A DNA stretch of 64,000 bases from the NCBI GenBank assembly GCA_015680905.1, contig CM027377.1, positions 65,617,501 to 65,681,500 of the forward strand, read 5' to 3'. Position numbers and translations under genes: made by a program. Origin of the DNA: Coptis chinensis. Lineage: Eukaryota > Streptophyta > Magnoliopsida > Ranunculales > Ranunculaceae. The notes under the pieces were generated by a model, which made no database searches, had not been told where the DNA came from, and saw nothing but the letters and a program-made list of their open reading frames with translations. Below are positions 1-12,755 of the stretch, one piece after another. The stretch's first letter is position 1. Every line of letters starts with the position of its first letter.

Positions 1-949
1 AGGGAATTAATTAGAGGGAAAACACGCATCATGATAGTTTTATGGGTTTGTTTTTATTTGGGTGGCAATATCTCCCAAGTGTTGCAAATTCCATTATACT
101 TTTCCTGACAAAATTTTCCTAGGGGCTAGGGGGGGAGGGAGGTAAGAAATGGTTATCATACATAGCCCTAGGGTTAAAAACTTTAAAATGAAATAGTCTA
201 AAGTCTAAATCCTACACGAGTAACTGTGTATCAATGATCAAGGTAAGTGAAGTCGTCAAACAGGTTACAGCTAAAATCGAGTCTAGGGATGTGCATGGTT
301 TGGTTTTAGCCAGTTTCTGGGGAAGCTGACAACCAAAATGAAGTGATCGGTTTTCGGTTTTCTTGGATCGGGATCTAAAACTGAACAGTCGTACTCTGTA
401 AACCAATTGGAAACTGGTTGGTTTCACAATTCAATTCCTATCAGTATCACAGTTCCAGTGCACAACACAACGATGTCTTAATTTAACAACCAAATAAAAC
501 TAAGCCAACCCAACAAAAAAAAAAAAAAATAGCAAGTTGTCTGTGGACATCAACTTTAGTAGTATGGTGAAAAGTTAAGCTTTTAAGGTTAAGTATTAGG
601 TTTCTGCTCCTCGGGCTTTGAAGTGGTATTAGCAAGTTACTTAACACTGGATATACAGGGTCTTCCTTTCCTGCAGAAACAGAAAAAGTTTTAACATTCT
701 TGTTAAAATATGGTCATGTTACATAGGTATCAAAGTGATGAATTTGGTCCATTCGAATAGAAGAATCTAATTCTCTAATCAACCGCAAGTATGTTATCTG
801 TATTAGTCTTAGTAAATGGAAAACCAGTTATACTTCTAATGATGCTTTTTCAAAACAAAGGTTGCTTCGTAGAGTAACACAGGCTAAAAAGCTAGGTAAT
901 ATCTCTTTTTGGATGGCATTAACTTGTAAATTTCATTTGGTACAAACAG
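1..949. other. Upstream or intronic sequence of the HAD gene, with a MITE-like fragment
   Basis: I see no convincing coding exon here. It probably holds the first intron of the phosphatase gene, whose short N-terminal exon lies upstream or was not recognised. About 283-430 starts with TAGGGATGTGCATGG and continues as GGTTTTCGGTTTTC-type low-complexity sequence, a style often seen at the ends of plant hAT-like MITEs. I found no matching right end or target duplication. A poly(A) run lies near 515-530. Confidence 0.4.
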
Positions 950-1911
950 CACATGTTCTCTTACTGGTCTCGCTCCTCTTGAAGCTGTACTATTTGATGT
1001 AGATGGAACATTGTGCGATTCAGATCCAATCCATTACTATGCCTTCCGTGAAATGCTCCAAGAGGTACTAGTTAGCCTTGAAAACTTATTTCAGTTACTG
1101 CCAGACATGTTGATGCGGCTTTTGTTCACAGGCGGGCTTTAATGGTGGGGTCCCCATCACAGATGAGTTCTATATCGAGAATATTGCTGGGAAGCACAAT
1201 GAGTATCTGCGTGAGATCCTCTTTCCAGACTGGGATTTTGAGAAGGGCATGAAATTTCTGAACGATAAGGAAGCCATGTTTCGCAGGTCTTTCAAACAGC
1301 TCTATACTTCTCTGCTCCATTTATGTGTACAATTTTCGTCATTTTCATTTCTCATGGACATACAGATTGGCAGCAGAAAAAATCAAACCAGTGAACGGCC
1401 TTCATAAACTGTGCAAATGGATTGAAGAACGTGGCTACAAGCGGGCTGCTGTTACTAATGCTCCAAGACCAAATGCCGAGCTCATGATCTCGAACCTCGG
1501 CTTATCTGATTTCTTTCAAGCTCTTGTTATTGGTGGCGAATGTGAGCGAGCAAAGCCATTCCCCGATCCTTACTTGAAGGGTCTTGAAACTCTCAACGCA
1601 TCTTCGAGTCACACTTTGGTGTTCGAGGTATGCCATCCACAACCATAATAACCATCCCATATGTTGAACTATTTAGAGTTTTTTAACGCTCTTATGCAGT
1701 TCTGTTTTTTCTGGAACAGGATTCTCCTTCAGGGACAAAAGCAGGGGTGGCCGCTGGAATGCCAGTTGTGGCAGTAACTTTTAGAAACCCTGAACACTTG
1801 CTAAAGGAAGCAGGTGCCACTGTGCTTATCAAGGATTATGACGATCCCAAATTATGGACGTTGTTGGAAGAACTAGAAAAGGCATCAAAAGGAATTAAAG
1901 CGGCTATTTAG
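950..1911 (+). CDS. SGPP: HAD-superfamily sugar-phosphate phosphatase, Sgpp-like (5' partial)
   Basis: Exons at 950-1064, 1132-1286, 1366-1627 and 1720-1911 all have GT/AG borders and splice in frame. About 240 codons are present, close to the full length known for Arabidopsis Sgpp, so only a short N-terminus is missing. HAD motif I is visible as FDVDGTLCDSD (nucleophile and acid/base Asp), motif II as VTNAP, the motif III lysine in ERAKPFPDP, and the motif IV region as VFEDSPSGTKAG. The cap segment lies between motifs I and II. The family hydrolyses small phosphorylated sugars and related metabolites in the cytosol or plastid; the exact substrate is not readable here. No frameshift or stop is seen. 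The assignment to Sgpp rather than another HAD phosphatase rests on recognising the whole sequence and on the length. Confidence 0.88.
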
Positions 1912-4024
1912 AATTGTCGTAGACATGCTGACCATGGTACTATAAGATTGCTGGAATGATTATTCCAAAATCAGAGTGTTTAGGTGGCTAAGTCGAAGAA
2001 TATGCCGAGTCTCCAACTATATTAAAGATCTAGTGGTTATATTCAACTAGACATATCCATTGATTGAACCAAAATTTTTGATGGTCATTGAATAAGCGCA
2101 TGAATAGATTTTGCAAACTGTTAATGCAATGTCATCTCTTGCATGCTTCAGTTGATATATTATGCGAACAGTTGAGCTTATTTTATGTACTAAACTTGTT
2201 GAGTCATGGATCAAAAGGATTGCAAGACTTGTCAGGTCTCGAAAAGCTACGTGTATGGACATCCCGAAAACCCATTCGATGATTCCTTTTTCCCGATGAT
2301 ATAGCATATAGCGAATGTTATAAAAACACAAGCAACAGAGATCGGTTTTGTTCGGGTACACCCCCTAGCAAATGTAATGTGCAGAAGCCTGATTGCTCAA
2401 CTCTATAGGAATTAGGGGTGTCTCTTTTTGCGGAATTTCCTAAATCCGACCCGAAATTGGTCTGGTTCTGGGTGTAGTTTTCATGGGCCGATTTTCCAAT
2501 TTCCGAAAATTCCAAAAAAAAATCGGATATAACCCTAAAAACCGATCCGATTTGATATCCGATCCAAAAGTTTCAATATATAGCCGATCCGAAATTTCTG
2601 ATATTATTGCCAATTTATTCCGAAAATATGTACTTCTCTCACTATCCACTTGATTAGATCTCGACCGTTCATTCATTTTCTAGTTTTTTACTTCCAAAAA
2701 CAAAACAAAAATATAACCTAGCCGCTACTTCCCCACTTGAATTGGACAACTCTACTGTCATTATACCGTCTGCCATAACAAGAATGATATGAAAAAAAAT
2801 GTCATTGAGTCATACAATAACTTCCAGACCAATCCAAAAGCCAAATTCCAATAAATAGAATGTTATGTAAAGCTACTTAGAGTCAAAGACTAGAATCTAT
2901 TATTCATGCAGACACTTCACACTTCAATTTCCACACACGAAAAAAGATTGAAACATTACAAATACCCAGATCTCAATAGAATGCAATGCTTGCTGTTGAT
3001 GGTTGTAGATTATTTTTCTCATTTTTTCTTGGATCACTTGTTTGAATGAAAATGAGTTTTCTCAATAAACAAGTGCATATTGTTGTTGCTACATTGGTGT
3101 TGTGGATATAGTTTTCTCTCCCTAAAATAAACATTGGCGTATGATATTTTAAAAATAATTGAAAATAAAGAGATCTTTGAAAATTTACGAAATATTCTGA
3201 AATTTTTGAATTATTCCGAAATTTCCGAAAGTTTCGAAATTGGAAATATATTTTGAATCTGAAAAAAAATTAGATCGGATTTTGCTGCTAGTATATTAGG
3301 TTCTGAAAAAAAATTGGAAAAATTACGAAGGAGGTTAATCCGATCGGAAGTCACCCCTAATGGAGTAATGGGAATGCATCTTTTCACTCGCACATTTCCA
3401 GCTATTTTTAAATACCAAGACCAATTCAAGCCTTGTAATCAGTCTCTTGAAAATTTCAAACATAGGCATGTTGATCCAGACGCACCCCAAGTTGTACCAT
3501 TACTCCATTAGTTAGGTCAGCTCATCTGTTGGCTAAACCTCAACGAAGTAAATTAGAACAACTATACAGTCTGAAGCATCCATAACTGGAATACGAGCAC
3601 ATGAACGACACTAGTTCAATAATAAAATTATGTTTCGTCAACAACTTGATACCATTGAGAAGACATTATTTCAAACTACTCGTTCGGAAATCCATTTGAA
3701 TTGTCATTAGCTTACTACATTATTTACTTTGAATAATTGTGCATGTACCAACAAGAACTTTTAAAGAATGCTCATAGCTGCAACTAATTTTTTTCAAACC
3801 CAAAATGGAAGAAAATGGTATCAAGCTGTATATACTAACCCTACAAGTACAAAAGTTTTGAAGGCAATATACAAAATAAATCAATTGGGCAAGGCACAAC
3901 AGGAAAAATTGTAATACAGCATTCACAACACATGAGGAAAGCTGAATCTGTATTTGTCACTCAAATGAGAGAATCAGTTAGCGAACAAGCCCAGCTTCAT
4001 TGTTATCTACATAATACAAAACTA
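1912..4024. other. Convergent intergenic spacer between the HAD and DRP1 genes
   Basis: This stretch should contain the 3' UTRs of the two convergent genes. Apart from the degenerate inverted-repeat element at about 2412-3362 I see no gene. The short open frames are unsupported. Confidence 0.5.
2412..3362. mobile_element. Degenerate TIR element (hAT-like MITE candidate)
   Basis: The left end begins TTAGGGGTG and the right end finishes CACCCCTAA. Both ends lie in low-complexity sequence rich in CCGAAATT, GATCCGAT and similar words. The inner ends have inverted similarity (CCGATCCG-type words on the left, CGGATTTTG and CCGATCGG on the right). There is no coding capacity. The flanks do not give a clean 8-bp target duplication, so the class is uncertain. 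Confidence 0.45.
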
Positions 4025-7000
4025 TCACCGTGCCCATGACACAGAATCAATCTCGTCCCTAGCTGACTTGTACAATTCAAGCCTCTTCGCACATTGCAAC
4101 CTCCGCTCCATTAGAGCTGGATCTTCATCTAACATCTGTCCAAGCTGCTTGCCCTGCAAAGCATGCAAAATGTAATCAGAAAATCACATTTCTTGTGATT
4201 GTGTGGTCCAAGTTGAGTCAATCATAGTACAATATGCCACAAGATATCATGAAACTTTATGATATCTGCCGATTTTTCAGATATCAGCATCAAATATACC
4301 TTGTCAGCATTTTATCAGCTAAAGTTTTGTTGCAATTTTTCCTTTGTGAACTTGTGATTTCGCAGTACATCTCCCAAGATTTTAGGGATCAACATCGGGA
4401 TATTTCAAACCTTTGCCTAAATTACATAACTAGCTTTAGGTAGATGAGTGAAGAGTTTAGTATATACCTCCTTTCTCCCAATCTGTGTGTAGAAAATATC
4501 AAGTAAAGACCGCTTGGCCTCACGAACTTGGCAATAAACCACAGATTTAGGAATATTGTTCCTTAGAGTCTCTGAAACCATAGCCACATACGAAGACACA
4601 TTTAATCCAATCCTTCTGAAGTGCCCCTCACTGAATCGGTCCACAGTTGGAGCAGCTGGATTCCCCGGTTTGTTCTCTACTTCCTGGGGAAGTTTTCGGA
4701 AAAAATCCACAGTCAGATAAGAAGACTCCATTTCTACCAACCGCAAGGTTGTCTTGCGACTGTCTTCGCGGAACCTTTCCAAAGCTTCATTTGCAGCAGT
4801 AGCCAATTCAGCTGTAAGTGTGGGGAACCTCTTTAACTCCTGTTTTATTTAAAGTGTCAGTTATTCCATCACGCTAACTATTAAGGAATTAGGGAAGGGT
4901 AAACCAAACCTCACCTGCGTCTCATTAAGAGACTTCCTGACAAGTTCCTTCAGTACAAAATGAACCTGAAAGAACACTTCATTAGTTAAAGAAAGATGTC
5001 TACTTAAGTAATTAAAGACCTTAGCACCTCCAGCAGAAATTCTCTGCCGCAGTTACACACACACGCACACCATAAGACAGTAGACTAGAGCATGGCCGTA
5101 AGTTAACCTGATATTCAAAGATAAGTAAAACATTTGCAGCAATATAACTTACAGCATCCACTGAAGCTTCAGCTGGACCTCTGAAATAATTTAGAGCTCC
5201 TTCAATGAGACGCCGGTAACCTTGCTCTGGAGCAATCAAGTGGGGTTGGTAACCATCTGCCTCGGAAACCACTTTCTTTACATTATTTATGGAAAGATGC
5301 CGATCAAAAGGAAGCTTTTTCAAAGCAGCAGGGAGCTGGTTGTCAAAAACTCCATAAATCCGATCACCGCCAGGCCGTCTGCACTTGCAATAAATCAAGA
5401 GAGAACAAGAAGGAACATAGGATTATAATGTAAAAATACTTGCTATCAAGGTTTACAAAATGCATTGAGGTTTAAGCCTTTTAGGGATTTTGCGCCTTGA
5501 GGCTTAAGACTCACAGATGTATACATGCTTACTGTGAAGCTACAACCTCAATGGTGTGAGGCGTGCGTGAAGTCGGGTTTTACCCCAGCCAGACCATTTT
5601 TATATTGACTTTTTTTTGTCCATTTTTTTCCCACGGTTTTGACATCAACCCTATAAGTTTTTTAAGGGCTAAATGTCCCAATTAGGTCATGTTTTGAGCA
5701 TCCAAACACCTTATTCAATTAGAAATAATCAACCTCCACTAGCAACCTTAAGCCCCTCTCCATTTTATTTATGCTACAATAATTCATTAATATGGCATAC
5801 TTTTTCTCAGTTTTTCTGAATTTACAGCTATTTTTTCTTGAATTTTTTTTTTAGTTTTTAGTTTTTTTAATATTTTTAGTGAGACTCTAGGGGCTGATGC
5901 GTTTTTTTAAACACTGCTTACTATCGACAGTTTTTTCTCAATTTTAGTTTTCTGCATTTTAGGTTTTTTAGTTGCAGTAGGTTCCAATTTTTGTTTTCCT
6001 CTTTTTTACACACTCATCTATTAGAGTGTGTCCCTTAGAACTCTAATATCATCTCTGCTTACACCCCCACTAAAGAGGCATGCGACATCCTTCAGACCGC
6101 ACATAAAGGTGATGAAGAGAGTCAAGAAAAGTTGCAAGCCCCAACCACTCGTTTTGAGATCAACAGGGTGGGTGAGGATGAAATGTTTGATGACTTCTGA
6201 AACTCTCAGGTATAGACATAGTCAACAACCCCTTTTGACAATGTGACATTGTCGGAAAAAATCTTAGATCTCTTCCTAACGTTTCAAGGCTTAGATGAGC
6301 AAGAGTGGGGTAATATGTTCCATCTAAAGCATCTTCCATACCAGACTCCATTAATCTCTGAATTATTAACAGAAATAATAAAAAAATGCAAGAAGATAAA
6401 GACCACCATCCTCAGACCAACGAGCACCAGTCATGTGAGATAGGTTCCTCTTTACTTTAGGGGGGGGCAGAGGGGGGAGGGAAGAGATTCACTAGGTTAA
6501 ATAGAGGGAAGATCAAAGCTTTTGAGAAGGGCTTACCCTCCATCTAGATGTTCCTTGAAAATTCGGTCAAATGCACGACAAAGTTCCAAGATAGTATATA
6601 AGCGAGCCTGTAAGGTAAAGTTGTAGCAAATTTGGTTATGAACTTGAACTCTCATAGATATAGCTAGATCTAAGAACTCAAAACTCTATTATACAGATAG
6701 CTAGATCAGTGAACGCAAAAGTCACTACAAGACAAACATGAGATAACATTGTTCATACCCCTGCGTCAAGAGCAATAGGCCTGCCAAGGTGGTCCATCTC
6801 AGATTCAAGTTCATCAATGGTTTTGTTAATCAAGGATGTGATATTTGGTATGCGGGCCCTAATAACTGCCTCCAAGTGCTGCAAAACATAAAAGTAGAAA
6901 AATGAGTTTCCATATTCATGATACCATCCAAGTGTATCATATCCTTTCTACGCAGAACCATATAATAGATAAATAAGGGAAGCAAAACTTATTAGTATCT

Positions 7001-10000
7001 TACCTTTGACAGAAGTTTTGCGAGATATTCTGAACCCATTTTACTTGCTAAGTGTCCGTAATCAGGACTACTTGCAAAGTATTCGCGCTCCCTACGCCGT
7101 GCAGCAATCATGTCCACATTTCTATTGATATCGGCCTGAGAACGATTCACAACTCCTACCCAAGGATGTTGCAGCCTATATGCTCTTCCTTCAAGAACCT
7201 TTTTGGTTTCACCAATAAAACAAACAAATACATATGTTTCTGAGTCAATCCAACAAAGTAAAAGCACCCCAAGTAAGGTAATAGGAGAGGAGCAAAATAA
7301 GCTAAAAACAAATATGAATACAGCAAGTGTTGTATCTTTAATCAAAGATATATTAAAATCCAAGAGATAAAGAAATTTTTCTTCACCATTAACTTCAACA
7401 AATATGAAGTGTTGGGAGAAAGAATTTTAGTGAAAAATTCAAAATATGACCAAAAGAGTTCTACTTTGTGCAGTTAATGGACGTTCACAATGAAATGGAT
7501 CTTAATACTTACATCAACAGCATTTGTTCCCTTGTCCATCAAATCTAGCTTTGTCAACACAGCAAAAGTCCTTTCACCTGAACAGACAGAGAAAGTATAT
7601 ATTCACAATTTCAGAAATAGTACATTGACATTGTGGTAAAGATTAAAATTGTTGAAAGAATGTACCGGTTGGATCAACTTCTCTAGCAAGTTTAATGGCA
7701 TCAGATGTTGCTATATCTTGATTTGCTGGCGATATTGCTAGTATGATGCAGTTCGGCTACAAACAATATAATATTAACAATTGTGATAGGGAATTGCATC
7801 ATTACATTTTCAGCAGTACACAAAAAACAACGGGTTGAAAGCTACACAAAGATGCGGTAATGGTACACTGTGTGAGTGATGTATGACAGAATACAAAGAG
7901 ATACAGTTAAAACTGAAAAGACTATTCAACTGAAGCATAACTCTAGCACAAACAAAGAGAACTAAAACAGGAAGGGGCAATCATAATTTTCTAGTAATTA
8001 ATATCTTAAAGTTGACATATTACTTGTTGAGTCACTATGGCCTTAATATTTTTTTCTTGTTCCATATAATGCTTCCTCTATTCAAGCTTTTTATATGCAG
8101 CTCTCGCCAGTGTCACTAGCAAGTTAAAACTTATAGTCTCAAGTTATGCTTGCTTAAGTAAAATCTTTCATACGACATCAAGTTTTATATTTTCTATTTA
8201 TATATTAATTAGATTTTTTCAAGCACTTTTTCAAAAAAAAAATGAGGCTTACGCCTCCAAGGCTAGCCTCAAGCCTCAAGGCTTACAGGCGGTTTTTTAA
8301 ACATTGGGAAGGGGGAAAAGTTAAAAAGAAAAATTTTAAATTTGCATTCTATTAGGAATGACAAACTTCCACATCAAACCATTTCCCCCATTCTCTCTTA
8401 TTTTAATTTTTATCAAAGCATAAGCCACCGGTGCCTCTGCCTTAAGGCTTGGATGCATTTTTTTAACATTGGCAAAACTTACATAGAAATATTTAATAGT
8501 ATAGTTACAGCCTTACAGATAGTAGGAATATCAATAAGGTTGCAACATTAGCTATCAGGCACACCGAAAAATGCAGCAACTGAATGATTTAAGTACATAG
8601 ATACCCTTTACTACAATACTAACAAACTTTGGAGGAAAGTGCAGATCGTGCGAGTGGGACTCATTTTGTTTAAGGACTTGTGCTTTCTAAAATCAAGAGT
8701 AAGATCAAATGATAATAGCAATGTGTTTCCCATTTTACTGGATATAGTCTTGCAAGTATAATAGTTGTTCCTATTTCAGGCCTAACTCCTTGGCCTTGAC
8801 AAATATAGCTCCCAGGCTCAAACAACACATAAATTATTATATTATTATTTACTAGTAGAACGTAAAAGAAAAGTTATACTGAAACACAAGTTCTATAAGA
8901 TTTCATATTAGTAAAAAAAAAATTTATCATACTAGAAACTTTAACTAAATAATAAAACTATAAAAAACATAAACAAATAACATCTAAATTTAAATCCCTA
9001 AACCCTCAAAATCTATACTCATAAGTCAACCTTATGGAAAATTAAGTAGTTTCACATGAACGATCTAAAGTCTAAACATTGTACTTTCACAAGAAAGATA
9101 TTAATATTACCTTCTCAACATAAGAACGGACCATGTTTTCAATGTCTTGAACAATACTATCTGGCTGTCCCTCTGCCAAAATATGAACTTGGTTAGTATA
9201 AATATAAAAATACAAAAAAGAGCGGTGAAATCAATGCATAGAAAACTGGATCAGATAGTTTACCTATAGCAACCTTTGTCAAACCAGGAAGATCTATCAA
9301 TGTTAAGTTGACAACTGCAAAATAAAATTGAAACAAATATGTAAGTGCCAACTAAAACAATGACAAAATAGCATAACTACTAAACATCAAGGTAAACTTT
9401 GTTAGATTAGAGAACAAGAGGAACAACTAACAGTATAGAAGAAACTGGAAAAGTATGGTTCACTAACATATTCTGGGAAGAGTTATATGGAAACTTTCCC
9501 TTTCCGTTTATGGGCAGCTTTGAACATAAAGGAACAAGCACACCTCAAAATCCCTTATCTATCCTTGTTCAGATATAATCTGCATTGAAGTGTGTCGATT
9601 TGTATGTCTCAAGTTTTCTCTATTTTGTCTTTGCCCATTCAAGTAACAATAGTTGGTAAGGGCAACAAGTAACACTAGTAACAACCTTCTAAGGTTCAAC
9701 AAACCACATGCCCACATGTCAATTTACTTAGAGACAGGATCGCTTAATCCCTTGTTGTCAATCAAGGGACTTCTCTTCCTCTGGACACTGGTTGATGAGC
9801 AGGAGATTGCTCTTATGTATTTTGTGTGCAGATGGGAGTCTCTCATGTTTTGATCGGGTCTTTGTAATCATATCTTTTTTTATTTCTTAGTTATTTCTTC
9901 GAGGAGATTTCTTGTATTGGTTGAATACCTCATCCTACCCTCTACGTATAACTATATTTTCTGAATATATATAATATCTCTATTTAACGATCCAAAAATA

Positions 10001-12755
10001 AAATAAATAAAAATAAAAATCCTAATAGTCTTCTTCATTTGAACCCCTATACATGTAGGTCAGAACCAAATTCACACACACACTCGCTCCTCTCTGCTGT
10101 CTCTCCCTCCTCTCCTTTTCTCTATTTTTCTATGAGAAAATCTGTTCTTTCTGTATATTGATCCCAATCATTCTGTATTGACTTGAGATTCTGCCGCAAA
10201 AATTCCGTACCTATTCAGCACAGCTATATCGCCATTCTCCAGGTCCCAAAATGACCACCTAGAATCAAACGGAACTGCCTACAATAATCCAACAGCAAAA
10301 AAATATATATACATATAACAATAATAACATCCCACGTTGTAAGACTCTCGTTTCCATTGTTTAGCCCAAAATCCAAACTACATGTCTGTCAAAAACCTAT
10401 GCTCAAAAGAATATTAAGGTGTTCAAATCCATGCGGCCACAGAACTTTACGAAACCAGTGGTATCATGGAAACATGGTTTGGTAAGACATATTACAAGTT
10501 TTTGCCCGATGAACTGTACATATAATACTATGCTTAAGAATCTATGTACATTATTTTGGTGTAATTCAAAATTTGGAACAATTTTGGTCCCTATATCAAT
10601 CAATGATTATGAATGATTATGAAAGTAGTATGTAGTAACAACTTTACCACAATAAGAAAAATAATAAAAAATAAAAAGTGTGAACTAACAATAACTATTG
10701 TTCAATATCCATACAGCTAGCTATCTGCATCTCACAATAACAGGAAGGAATCCACCAAAGCCCCATGATAAATTAAAGGATATTTTCAAAAGTAGCAAAT
10801 CAAACCATATACATACCATTGGGAGAGTAAATGCTGAGATGAATAGGAATTGGAGAAATTTGTTTCGTTCTCCCAGTAATTTTATCAGTTTCATCCTGAA
10901 TCTCTTTACGCACCATGGCTGCACAAGCAAATAAGATCGAAGTTATTCAAGGAGTAGGGGCAAAACTTGGACATATGAAAAGAGTAGAAATGGTAAATTT
11001 CCATCGGGGGGGTGGAACCATCTAGGTATATCATCTAGTAAGACACTACTGAGCCTGGGAGAATAAATGTGTTCTGCCTAATGTCAGTTAAAGTTTGCAC
11101 TTAGTTCCTGATAAGTGAAGCAAGAGCATGATGGTTTTCTTGAGGAACACAATTTCTACTGAGCAAATACAAATACTATAAAGTGTTCTAAATTAGTAGT
11201 CAAGATCTTTCTGTACAAATTAGTAGATGGTGACTATGTTTTATTGTATTGTGAGGGTAAATTTGTCATTTATTAGATACTAACACCTTCCTGGCTTGTC
11301 TGAATTCAAGGTACCAAAGACCTTGACTTGCAAAAAGATAGATACTGACGACAATAAAATCCTAGATGGTGAGACAACGTGTAACTACACCTCATCTAAA
11401 CATCAGCTATATTTGCCTTTAATTACATTTTAAAATTGCAACCTCTGAAGCAAAATAAAACCTCTTAAAAGTTGCAAACGCACCAAATAACAAACATTCT
11501 GTGTCTTCCATACTACCCGATCAGCCTAAAGCATTGAATGAAACTATATTTATATACTTTAAATGTTAAGGGTTACACAAATTGTATTCGTTAGGGTGTG
11601 AAGATATTCTACAATCAACTCCCCCTAAGGCCCTCTTGATTCTTGAACCATATACTCTTCTTTAATTAAACATATAGGACTTTCCTGACAAAACAAATTA
11701 AGGCCCAAGCCCCAATAGCCTTTGCAGTTCCACCACTCTTGGTACAGGTCTGGTGGAATAAGTCTTTGGCATTTGATCTCTCAATTTCATCTACCTCGCT
11801 CCAGACCTGTGTCCACTAGAGAAGACTCACTGTAGAATTTCAGTTAGACAATATTTTCTAAGTTAAGATGGTTTGCTTCACAACATATCCCATGTATCAC
11901 AATCTTGGGCAGTGTCAACTCGACTCACTAAACTCCAATAGCAACTTCCTAAGTAATTTATCTAAAAAACTCAAGTCCAACAAACAAATCTTCAATTTCA
12001 TCTTGTATCAACTCAACAAACCCCCAAACTACACCACAATATACTAACTCTCAAACTCAATTCTAAAATTCGTGTGTCGACTCGACTCACTAACCTTAAA
12101 AATGCAGCTCACTCCCAGTTACATGTCATTGGGCAGTGTGGACCCGACTCACTAACCTCAACAATAACAACTTCCTAACTAATTTATACAAACAGCTGAA
12201 TCCAACAAACAAAGCATCAAGTAAAGTTCCAAACTTTAGAAAGATGAATTATAATAGCATACCAAAATCACTGTACTTGCGCCTCGGAATATGAAGAAAC
12301 TCGGCATACTCCCCTTGCCCATCGTCCTCCGTCTTATGCAATTGCAAAACTAAAGGTCTCCTAGTAACAATTCCTAGAAAAAAAAAAACACTTAAAAAAC
12401 AAAAAAACACATAACAAAATTATAAAAAGAAAAAAAAAAAAAAAAAAAAAAAAGTTACCGGATCCTCTGGGAAGAAAATCACGACCAACAATACTTTCCA
12501 AAACAGAAGACTTTCCAGAACTCTGTAGAAACATTAAAAAAACTAGTAAGTAAATATAAGAAAAAAAAAAAAAAAAAAAAGGAGAAAGAATAAAATTAGG
12601 ACCTGGCCACCAACGACGGCAACAGATGGAAGAGACTCCCAGAGAGTAGGTAAAGCGGAGACGCTATCATCAGCACCGCCGTAATCACCTAAAACAGTAC
12701 AAGCTCTTTGGATTCTGTTAACTAAACCAATCAAACTCTCCATCGTCGTCGTCAT
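4025..12755 (-). CDS. DRP1: Dynamin-related protein 1 (DRP1 family), complete
   Basis: Fifteen exons on the minus strand: 12755-12603, 12522-12459, 12373-12263, 10918-10817, 9314-9264, 9172-9111, 7756-7666, 7577-7513, 7198-7004, 6878-6759, 6607-6537, 5378-5153, 4965-4915, 4839-4468, 4153-4025. All phases agree and give 620 residues, normal for plant DRP1 (about 610-624). GTPase motifs: P-loop GQSSGKSS at residues 50-57, TRRP at 76-79, DLPG at 151-154, TKLD at 220-223. The middle domain ([30 protein letters not shown]) follows, then a C-terminal GED ending VSWAR. The PH and proline-rich domains of classical dynamins are absent, as in all DRP1. DRP1 assembles at the cell plate and plasma membrane for vesicle scission and membrane remodelling. 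The start is the Met of MTTTMES, as in the family. An in-frame ATG 13 codons upstream would add a Lys-rich leader. I cannot tell which subfamily member (A, C, E) this is. No lesion is seen. Confidence 0.95.
5455..5925. mobile_element. Old MITE remnant in a DRP1 intron
   Basis: The intron 5379-6536 contains GC-rich words (GCGCCTTGAGGCTTAAG, GTGTGAGGCGTGCGTG) and a right end reading GATGCGTTTTTTTAAACACTG. This end resembles those in another DRP1 intron near 8283-8309 and 8448-8472, and the end of the better preserved MITE at 25060. No left end was defined. Confidence 0.4.
8085..8475. mobile_element. Second and third MITE-end remnants in a DRP1 intron
   Basis: Within the intron 7757-9110, AGGCTTACGCCTCCAAGGCT and CAAGCCTCAAGGCTTACAGG lead into GGCGGTTTTTTAAACATTGG. 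A second, shorter end follows at 8448-8472 (GATGCATTTTTTTAACATTGG). They look like degraded copies of the family present at 5455-5925. No coding sequence. Confidence 0.4.
11804..11867 (+). repeat. Dispersed repeat, copy 1
   Basis: About 64 bp starting GACCTGTGTCCACTAGAGAA and ending near CTAAGTTAAG. It recurs in the same orientation at 14070-14136 with scattered substitutions. It sits in a DRP1 intron; the other copy is in the spacer upstream of the gene. The nature of the parent repeat is unknown. Confidence 0.6.
11908..12205 (+). repeat. Diverged direct repeat in a DRP1 intron
   Basis: A segment with GGGCAGTGT, CGACTCACTAA, AACTTCCTAA, AATTTAT and TCCAACAAACAAA occurs at about 11908-11985 and again at about 12130-12210. 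A partial third copy (TCGACTCGACTCACTAACCT) lies near 12076. They are old tandem or dispersed duplicates with no coding content. Confidence 0.5.

Noticed and set aside
2412-3362. Clean 8-bp hAT target duplication around the TTAGGGGTG element
   Set aside because: The flanking bases agree at only about half of the positions, so I report the element without a class.
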